Source of the DNA: HGM12587 sp964561705
GTDB taxonomy: Bacteria > Bacillota > Clostridia > Lachnospirales > Lachnospiraceae
Assembly: GCA_964561705.1 (NCBI GenBank)
Contig: CAZLQJ010000025.1
Coordinates: 1 to 22,569 of the forward strand
Direction of reading: 5' to 3'
DNA: 22,569 nt
In this document: piece by piece, positions 17,135 to 22,569 of the stretch
Position numbering within the stretch: position 1 is the first letter of the stretch
Layout of the letters: each line of letters opens with the position of its first letter
Made by a program: the position numbers and the translations under genes
Notes under the pieces: model-generated
What the model was told of the DNA's origin: nothing
Seen by the model: the letters and a program-made list of their open reading frames with translations, nothing else
Database searches by the model: none

Positions 17135-17162
17135 AGGGAGTGTCGTTGACACTCCCTTTTTT
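17135..17162 (+). terminator. Intrinsic terminator of the PTS operon
   Basis: A perfect 9-bp stem GGGAGTGTC (17136-17144) with GACACTCCC (17148-17156), a 3-base loop and six T's to 17162, directly after the antiterminator stop codon. Confidence 0.92.
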
Positions 17163-17249
17163 GATGGAAAAATTGAAAAGTTCACATTATAAACAAAAAA
17201 ATATGATAAAATAAGTCTATGAATGGAAAAAAATTACGTGAGGTGTATG

Positions 17250-17930
17250 ATGGGACGTCTGAAAATATTAGTTGTAGATGATGAAAGCAGGATGAGAAAA
17301 CTGATCAGAGATTTTTTGGTAAGGTCCGAATATGATGTTTTGGAAGCGGAAGACGGCGAGGCGGCAGTTGATCTTTTTTTGGAACAGAAAGACATTGCAT
17401 TAGTTATTTTAGATGTAATGATGCCTAAAATGGATGGATGGGAAGTGTGCAAGGAAATTCGTAAAAATTCAAAAGTGCCGATAATTATGCTGACGGCGAA
17501 ATCAAGCGAAGCGGATGAATTAAAGGGATTTGATCTGGGCGTGGATGAGTACATTTCTAAACCATTTAGTCCGAAAATTTTAGTGGCAAGAGTTGAAGCG
17601 GTGCTTCGCAGATCAAATGGAGGTCTTCCAAGTGAAGCAATTACAGCCGGATGTATCGAAATCGATAAGGCGGCACATCAGGTAACGGTTGAGGGCGTTG
17701 CTGTAGAATTAAGTTATAAAGAATTTGAATTGCTGACTTATTTTGTGGAAAATCAAGGGATTGCATTGTCGAGAGAAAAAATCCTTAATAATGTATGGAA
17801 TTACGATTATTTTGGAGATGCAAGAACCATTGATACGCATGTGAAAAAACTGAGAAGTAAACTGGGTTCTAAAGCCAGTGAATATATTAAGACAATCTGG
17901 GGCATGGGATATAAATTTGAATGTCAATAA
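17250..17930 (+). CDS. OmpR/PhoB-family two-component response regulator
   Basis: 226 aa from ATG 17250. Receiver domain 1-120 with the acidic pair Asp10/Asp11, phosphorylation site Asp55 (LVILDVMMPKMDG), Thr82 and Lys104 (YISKPF); C-terminal winged-helix DNA-binding domain about 130-226 ending with RTIDTHVKKLRSKLG and TIWGMGYKFE. The frame also has ATGs at 17223 and 17247; the first has no ribosome site and the second is only one base from GAGGTG, so 17250 fits best. A poor -10 (TATGAT 17202) is all I see upstream. Its likely partner kinase is not next to it but lies after copA at 20956. No terminator separates it from csoR, so read-through is possible. The signal is unknown. Confidence 0.92.
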   Translation: MGRLKILVVDDESRMRKLIRDFLVRSEYDVLEAEDGEAAVDLFLEQKDIALVILDVMMPKMDGWEVCKEIRKNSKVPIIMLTAKSSEADELKGFDLGVDEYISKPFSPKILVARVEAVLRRSNGGLPSEAITAGCIEIDKAAHQVTVEGVAVELSYKEFELLTYFVENQGIALSREKILNNVWNYDYFGDARTIDTHVKKLRSKLGSKASEYIKTIWGMGYKFECQ

Positions 17931-17941
17931 AGGACTTTTGG

Positions 17942-17970
17942 TTGACATATACCCCCAGGGGGTATATGAT
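17942..17970 (+). promoter_or_regulatory. Copper-controlled promoter of csoR-copA
   Basis: A consensus TTGACA (17942-17947) and TATGAT (17965-17970) are spaced 17 bases apart, with the CsoR-type operator filling the spacer. Confidence 0.9.
17947..17967. promoter_or_regulatory. CsoR operator (perfect GC-centre palindrome)
   Basis: The half-site ATATACCCCC (17947-17956) is mirrored exactly by GGGGGTATAT (17958-17967) around a single A. It matches the known TACCCC...GGGGTA type of CsoR site and overlaps both promoter boxes, so apo-CsoR bound here would block polymerase. Confidence 0.9.
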
Positions 17971-18010
17971 GAGGAAGTAATGAAAGAGAAATGTATGGAG
18001 GAATGAGAAG

Positions 18011-18319
18011 GTGTCAGAAGTAAGATGTGAATGTTGTTCGCATAAAAGCAAAGAGCGTTCGGAGAAAGAATATAAGGATCTGCTCAACCGATTGAGCCGT
18101 ATTGAAGGACAGGTTCGCGGTATAAAATCTATGGTTGAGAAGGATGCTTATTGTACGGATATCCTTACTCAAGTGGCAGCAGTAAATGCTGCATTGAACA
18201 GTTTTAATAAAGTTCTTCTGGCAAATCACATTAAAACCTGTGTAACGCAGGATATCAGGGATGGCAAAGAAGAAACGGTAGATGAACTGGTAGCTACTTT
18301 GCAAAAACTGATGAAATAG
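18011..18319 (+). CDS. csoR: CsoR-type copper-sensing repressor
   Basis: 102 aa, a four-helix DUF156 (CsoR/RcnR) repressor that leaves DNA on binding Cu(I). The core helix is LLNRLSRIEGQVRGIKSMV. The Cu(I) ligands are Cys48 (AYCTDIL), His73 and Cys77 (NHIKTC), with the same 25 and 4 residue spacing as in the M. tuberculosis protein. It starts at GTG with GGAGG nine bases upstream; no in-frame ATG is suitable. The operator at 17947-17967 sits in its own promoter and copA follows after 28 bases, so it controls itself and the exporter. An extra Cys-rich N-terminus (Cys6, Cys8, Cys9, His11) lies before the core; it may be a second metal site. Confidence 0.93.
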   Translation: MSEVRCECCSHKSKERSEKEYKDLLNRLSRIEGQVRGIKSMVEKDAYCTDILTQVAAVNAALNSFNKVLLANHIKTCVTQDIRDGKEETVDELVATLQKLMK

Positions 18320-18347
18320 AGTGCATTTCTGAAGAGAGGTGACATTT

Positions 18348-20939
18348 ATGAAACAATATATCGTAACTGGAATGAGTTGTGCAGCATGCAGCGCTAGGGT
18401 CGAAAAAGCGGTTCGTCAGGTACCCGGAGTCAGCGAGTGCTCGGTCAGTCTTTTGACAAATTCTATGGGTGTCGAAGGTGATGCAGAACCGGAACTGGTT
18501 ATAAAGGCGGTAAGGGATGCCGGATACGGTGCGAGTTTAAAAGAGGTCAGTGGTGTACAGAAAAAAACAGATTATTCCGCCCAGGAAGAAATGCTAAAAG
18601 ATAAGGAAACGCCTGTTCTGAAAAAACGTTTAATGGCTTCTTTGGGATTTCTCCTCGTATTGATGTATTTCTCGATGGGGCATATGATGTGGAATTGGCC
18701 GGTACCGGAATTTTTTGCTCACAATCATGTGGCAATGGGACTTTTGCAGTTGTTATTAACAGCAATTGTGATGGTGATCAATCAAAAATTCTTTATCAAC
18801 GGGTTTAAGAGTCTGCTCAAGGGGGCTCCGAATATGGATACGTTGGTTGCATTGGGATCTATGGCGGCGTTTGTATACAGCACAGCAGCTTTGTTTGCAA
18901 TGACAGGTGCACAAATGCAGGGAAATCATACGTTGGTAATGTCCTACATGCATGAGTTTTATTTTGAATCAGCAGCAATGATCCTAACTTTGATCACGGT
19001 TGGAAAAATGTTGGAAGCACGTTCTAAAGGAAAAACTACGGATGCCCTGAAAGGACTTATGAAACTTGCGCCCAAAACCGCTGTAATCATCCGCGAGGGC
19101 AACGAGGTTGAAGTTTCTATAGAAGAGGTTCAGAAGGGTGCCATTTTTGTGGTCAGACCGGGCGAAAATATACCGGTAGACGGTGTTGTGTTAGAAGGTA
19201 CGACCGCGGTGAATGAATCGGCACTGACAGGTGAGAGCATTCCGGTGGATAAGCATCCGGGAGATCTGGTATCAGCGGCAACGCTGAATCAATCAGGATT
19301 TATTCGCTGTGAAGCAAGAAGAGTTGGAGAAGATACAACGCTTAGTCAGATTATTCAAATGGTCAGTGATGCTGCAGCAACGAAAGCACCGATTGCAAAG
19401 GTGGCAGATAAAGTCTCGGGCGTGTTTGTGCCAACGGTGATTACCCTTTCTGTGATTACGACGGTGATATGGCTTTTTACAGGTCATTCTGTGGGATATG
19501 CCCTTGCCAGAGGAATTTCAGTGCTGGTGATCAGCTGTCCTTGCGCATTGGGACTTGCCACGCCGGTAGCAATCATGGTTGGAAGTGGTGTGGGTGCAAA
19601 AAATGGGATTATGTTTAAGACAGCGGTTTCTTTGGAAGAAACTGGTAAGGTAGATATTGTTGCTTTAGACAAAACAGGAACCATTACCTGTGGAGAACCG
19701 AGGGTAACGGATCTTTGGACTCCGGAGGATGTTTCTGAGAAGGAACTGGTGGAAGCAGCCTTTGCATTAGAACAAAAAAGCGAACATCCATTGGCAAAAG
19801 CCGTAGTTGATTATGCAAGTGAACATCATTTGGCCGGGAATGATCTTCAGGTAAGTGAGTTTCGTGTATTGCCTGGAAATGGACTGGAAGGAATGATTGG
19901 TCAAAAGAAGGTTGTTGGCGGAAGTTTTTCTTTTACAGAACAAATGTTTGGTATTACACCGGAGGCGAAAGAGAATTATGTGAAATATGCGGAAGAAGGA
20001 AAAACACCTTTATTTTTTGCTGTTGACGGGAAACTTCTGGGTATCATTGCGGTAGCAGATGTAATGAAGGAAGATAGTCCTGAAGCAATTAGACAATTAG
20101 AGGCAATGGGCATTCAGGTGGTTATGCTAACGGGAGATAATGAAAGGACGGCGAAAGCAATTGGAGAACAAGCTGGTGTCAGCAATGTGATTGCGGGGGT
20201 TCTCCCAAATGAAAAGGAAAAGGTAATCCGTGAATTAAAAAAACAGGGAAAAGTAGCTATGGTAGGTGACGGGATCAATGATGCTCCGGCGCTGACAAGA
20301 GCCGATATGGGGATTGCCATTGGTGCCGGGACGGATATTGCCATTGATGCGGCGGATGTCGTTTTGATGAAAAACAGTTTGCTGGATGTACCGGCAGCAA
20401 TCCGATTGAGCCGTGCAACCCTTCGGAATATCCACGAAAATCTGTTCTGGGCCTTTTTCTATAACTGTATTGGTATTCCGTTGGCTGCGGGACTGTTGAT
20501 ACCGCTGCTTCACTGGGAGTTAAATCCAATGTTTGGTGCTGCGGCCATGAGTTTGTCAAGCTTTTGTGTGGTGAGCAATGCTCTGCGTCTGAATTTTGTT
20601 AAAATATATGATACAGCGAAAGATCATCTTCGCAAGAAAAAGACAATTATAATAGAAGGAATTGTATCCCCAAAAGAGGATGCTTCTGATAAAAATCATG
20701 ATAAAAATGCCATGAAGGAGGATAAAACCATGGAAAAAACAATGAAAATTGAAGGAATGATGTGTCCGCACTGTGAGGCACGGGTAAAGAAAACACTGGA
20801 AGATATGGCACAGGTAGCAGAAGCTGTTGTCAGTCATGAAAATGGAACAGCAATCGTAAAATTCACGGAAAATGTTGGAAATGAAGTGCTGAAAAAAGTG
20901 ATTGAAGATCAGGGATATCAGGTACTGGATATTCAGTAG
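18348..20939 (+). CDS. copA: Cu(I)-exporting P1B-type ATPase with an extra C-terminal HMA domain
   Basis: 863 aa; pumps Cu(I) out of the cytoplasm. N-terminal HMA domain with GMSCAAC (Cys11, Cys14); membrane helices; TGES actuator loop (294-297); the metal-site CPC (397-399); phosphorylation motif DKTGT (Asp441); the SEHPLA histidine (His480); GDGIND (640-645); Tyr705-Asn706 and the MSLSS helix typical of Cu(I) pumps. After the last helix comes a hydrophilic linker and a second HMA domain, about 795-863, with GMMCPHC (Cys806, Cys809). Start ATG 18348 is chosen over GTG 18339 because GAGAGGTGAC is correctly placed before it. It lies 28 bases after csoR in the same unit. The C-terminal domain can also start independently (see nested CDS). 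Confidence 0.95.
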   Translation: MKQYIVTGMSCAACSARVEKAVRQVPGVSECSVSLLTNSMGVEGDAEPELVIKAVRDAGYGASLKEVSGVQKKTDYSAQEEMLKDKETPVLKKRLMASLGFLLVLMYFSMGHMMWNWPVPEFFAHNHVAMGLLQLLLTAIVMVINQKFFINGFKSLLKGAPNMDTLVALGSMAAFVYSTAALFAMTGAQMQGNHTLVMSYMHEFYFESAAMILTLITVGKMLEARSKGKTTDALKGLMKLAPKTAVIIREGNEVEVSIEEVQKGAIFVVRPGENIPVDGVVLEGTTAVNESALTGESIPVDKHPGDLVSAATLNQSGFIRCEARRVGEDTTLSQIIQMVSDAAATKAPIAKVADKVSGVFVPTVITLSVITTVIWLFTGHSVGYALARGISVLVISCPCALGLATPVAIMVGSGVGAKNGIMFKTAVSLEETGKVDIVALDKTGTITCGEPRVTDLWTPEDVSEKELVEAAFALEQKSEHPLAKAVVDYASEHHLAGNDLQVSEFRVLPGNGLEGMIGQKKVVGGSFSFTEQMFGITPEAKENYVKYAEEGKTPLFFAVDGKLLGIIAVADVMKEDSPEAIRQLEAMGIQVVMLTGDNERTAKAIGEQAGVSNVIAGVLPNEKEKVIRELKKQGKVAMVGDGINDAPALTRADMGIAIGAGTDIAIDAADVVLMKNSLLDVPAAIRLSRATLRNIHENLFWAFFYNCIGIPLAAGLLIPLLHWELNPMFGAAAMSLSSFCVVSNALRLNFVKIYDTAKDHLRKKKTIIIEGIVSPKEDASDKNHDKNAMKEDKTMEKTMKIEGMMCPHCEARVKKTLEDMAQVAEAVVSHENGTAIVKFTENVGNEVLKKVIEDQGYQVLDIQ
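20730..20939 (+). CDS. copZ: Nested in-frame CopZ-like copper chaperone inside copA (putative)
   Basis: The last 69 residues of copA form a complete HMA domain of the usual CopZ length (68-70 aa), with GMMCPHC at 9-15 and a typical DQGYQV ending. A full AAGGAGG (20715-20721) stands 8 bases before an in-frame ATG at 20730, right at the domain edge in the linker. This looks like a working internal start, which would give a free chaperone as well as the fused domain. E. coli reaches the same end by a ribosomal frameshift in copA. No separate copZ is seen in the window. The domain is certain; independent expression is inference. Confidence 0.55.
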   Translation: MEKTMKIEGMMCPHCEARVKKTLEDMAQVAEAVVSHENGTAIVKFTENVGNEVLKKVIEDQGYQVLDIQ

Positions 20940-20955
20940 ATTAGAGGTAGGATAC

Positions 20956-22416
20956 ATGAAACGATCTTTTCGTAGACAGCTGACGATGATCTTTACGGCA
21001 GTTATGGCTGGAACACTTTTGTTAATCTGTCTCGGTGGAATGTTATTTCTGGAAAAATATTATACTGCGGATAAACAAAAGCAGGTAATGGAAGCCTATG
21101 ATAAATTTAATGAGGCAGCAGGTCGGGGAACTCTATATACGGAAGAGTTTCAAAAAAGTCTTCAAAGTTTTAGCTCTATTGACAATGTTTCAGTAATCAT
21201 CATGGGAACAGATGGCAATGCCCGTCTTTATGCAAGCCGCGATAACAAAGAGCTGACAGACCGCCTTTGGGGATATATTTTGAAACGGGAACAGGTGGAA
21301 ACGATAAAGATTCTAGATCAGACATCAAATTATATACTACGGCAGAGCCGGGAATATAATGGAGGAATGGAATATCTGGAAATGATGGGGGAACTGGACA
21401 ATGGTGACAACTTTATCATGAGAACCCCATTGGAAAGTATCCGTGACAGTGTTCTTTTAGCAAATCGTTTTTACATTGGCATCGGTGCTGTGGCAATTTT
21501 TGTAAGTGCTGTTCTGATCTATTTTTTTAGTCGTAAAGTAACAAAGCCGGTGATGGAACTTGCTGAAATCTCTAAAAGAATGACCGGTTTGGATTTTGAT
21601 GCCAAATTCGTATCAAAAGGTGAAAATGAGATTGATGTTTTAGGGGAACATATGAATCTTCTTTCAGAGACCCTGGAAAGAACGATTTCAGAGTTAAAAA
21701 CGGCGAATAATGAACTTCGCAGAGATATTGAAAAGAAGGAAAAAATCGATGAAATGCGAAAAGAATTTCTCTCAAATGTATCTCATGAATTAAAAACTCC
21801 GTTGGCATTGATCCAAGGTTATGCGGAAGGTCTGAAAGATGGAGTCAATGATGATGAAGAGAGTAAAAATTATTACTGTGAAGTCATTGTAGATGAAGCA
21901 CAGAAGATGAATGTTATGGTAAAGAAACTTTTGACTTTAAATGAAGTGGAGTTTGGTCAGGAAAATGTACAGATGGAACGATTTGATGCGGCAGAATTGA
22001 TTGAAGGGCTTGCACAATCGTTTGCATTGATGGTCAGTCAGAAGCAGGGAGAGATGCGTCTGAATATTCAGAAACCGATTTATGTATGGAGTGATGAATT
22101 AAAGGTGGAAGAAGTTCTTACCAATTATATCAGTAATGCATGTAATCATTTGGAAGGACAACGCGTGATCGAGATCAAAGCACAGCAGCAAGGCGAAAAA
22201 GTACGTATCAGTGTATTTAATACAGGAAAACAAATTCCGGAAGAAGATTTGGATCGTGTTTGGGAAAAATTTTACAAAGTGGATAAATCCCATACAAGAG
22301 AATATGGAGGCAGCGGCATTGGACTTTCTATCGTAAAGGCTATCATGGAATCTGTAAATGGTTCATATGGTGTAAAGAACTATACGAATGGTGTGGAGTT
22401 TTGGATTGAACTTTGA
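20956..22416 (+). CDS. Two-component sensor histidine kinase with HAMP domain
   Basis: 486 aa. Membrane helices about 10-32 and 171-191 flank an extracytoplasmic sensor of about 140 residues with no family I recognise. HAMP about 192-245 (FSRKVTKPVMELAEISKRM), a coiled-coil linker, then HisKA with FLSNVSHELKTPLALIQGYA (phospho-His277) and HATPase with N box Asn390/Asn394, the NTGKQI G1 segment, and GGSGIGLSIV G2. The frame opens at 20902 inside copA, but AGAGGTAGG just before ATG 20956 sets the start. It lies 16 bases after copA, so copA transcripts should include it. It is the only kinase in the window and the probable partner of the regulator at 17250; role in copper sensing is uncertain. 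Confidence 0.92.
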   Translation: MKRSFRRQLTMIFTAVMAGTLLLICLGGMLFLEKYYTADKQKQVMEAYDKFNEAAGRGTLYTEEFQKSLQSFSSIDNVSVIIMGTDGNARLYASRDNKELTDRLWGYILKREQVETIKILDQTSNYILRQSREYNGGMEYLEMMGELDNGDNFIMRTPLESIRDSVLLANRFYIGIGAVAIFVSAVLIYFFSRKVTKPVMELAEISKRMTGLDFDAKFVSKGENEIDVLGEHMNLLSETLERTISELKTANNELRRDIEKKEKIDEMRKEFLSNVSHELKTPLALIQGYAEGLKDGVNDDEESKNYYCEVIVDEAQKMNVMVKKLLTLNEVEFGQENVQMERFDAAELIEGLAQSFALMVSQKQGEMRLNIQKPIYVWSDELKVEEVLTNYISNACNHLEGQRVIEIKAQQQGEKVRISVFNTGKQIPEEDLDRVWEKFYKVDKSHTREYGGSGIGLSIVKAIMESVNGSYGVKNYTNGVEFWIEL

Positions 22417-22439
22417 TAAAAATGTCCATAATGCTGACG

Positions 22440-22476
22440 AAAAATGGTGAGGTTTTTGTGACTTTGCCATTTTTTG
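22440..22476 (+). terminator. Intrinsic terminator after the histidine kinase
   Basis: A stem of about 14 pairs (22440-22453 with 22461-22474, three wobbles), a 7-base loop, and a T-rich 3' side. It closes the csoR-copA-kinase unit. Confidence 0.75.
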
Positions 22477-22495
22477 ATATTTCTGGAATTTCTTG

Positions 22496-22525
22496 TTGAC
22501 TTTTGGCAGGTGTTCGGTGTATATT
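22496..22525 (+). promoter_or_regulatory. Outward-facing promoter at the window edge
   Basis: TTGACT (22496-22501) and TATATT (22520-22525) are 18 bases apart. The gene it serves lies beyond the window; the remaining 44 bases show no coding start I can defend. Confidence 0.6.
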
Positions 22526-22569
22526 AAACAAGCTGTCGCGAACAACAACAGATAACACACAGACAAGTC

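Noticed and set aside
17163..17249. Promoter for the response regulator
   Set aside because: The region is AT-rich with a TATGAT at 17202, but no -35 at acceptable spacing, so I did not list it as a feature.

Overview
The window is a stretch of chromosome from an anaerobic gut Firmicute, most likely a member of the Lachnospiraceae. The reasons are the moderately AT-rich base use, strong Shine-Dalgarno sites, a T-box leader, a BglG-type antiterminator, CsoR copper control and large S-layer-homology (SLH) proteins. I could not run a database search, so the taxonomic call is an inference.

Layout from left to right. (1) Positions 1-233 hold the last 56 codons and the terminator of an SLH protein that belongs to the same paralogue family as two complete genes further on. 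(2) 261-3378 is a tryptophan-type T-box leader with its own promoter and attenuator, followed by a three-gene ABC importer (lipoprotein, permease, ATPase) of the TrpXYZ type. (3) 3377-4132 (minus) is exonuclease III, convergent with the importer across a shared two-way terminator. (4) 4229-13948 is the main accessory block. It has two very large secreted parallel beta-helix proteins (1368 and 1470 aa) with carbohydrate-binding and Ig-like modules, an F5/8C module, Fn3 and three SLH repeats. Between them lies a membrane-anchored PrsA/SurA-like helical protein. Paired aspartates seven residues apart in the beta-helix, together with the neighbouring foldase-like gene, suggest a GH136 (lacto-N-biosidase)-like surface glycosidase system with a dedicated chaperone. 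This is the most interesting hypothesis in the window and it is unproven. (5) 13967-17162 is a PTS sugar permease (EIICBA) behind an RNA antiterminator target overlapping a terminator, followed by its GlcT/LicT-type antiterminator. (6) 17250-22476 is a two-component system whose response regulator and histidine kinase genes are separated by a csoR-copA copper-export cassette. The copper promoter has a perfect CsoR-type operator between its -35 and -10. copA ends in an extra CopZ-like domain that has its own ideal ribosome site and ATG, so a free copper chaperone may be made from inside copA. (7) The last 80 bases carry a promoter facing out of the window.

The genes fit a host-associated, glycan-foraging lifestyle: surface glycan capture or cleavage, PTS sugar uptake, tryptophan scavenging under uncharged-tRNA control, and copper defence. 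Most operons are bounded by clear intrinsic terminators. I saw no tRNA, rRNA, CRISPR array, insertion sequence or phage gene.
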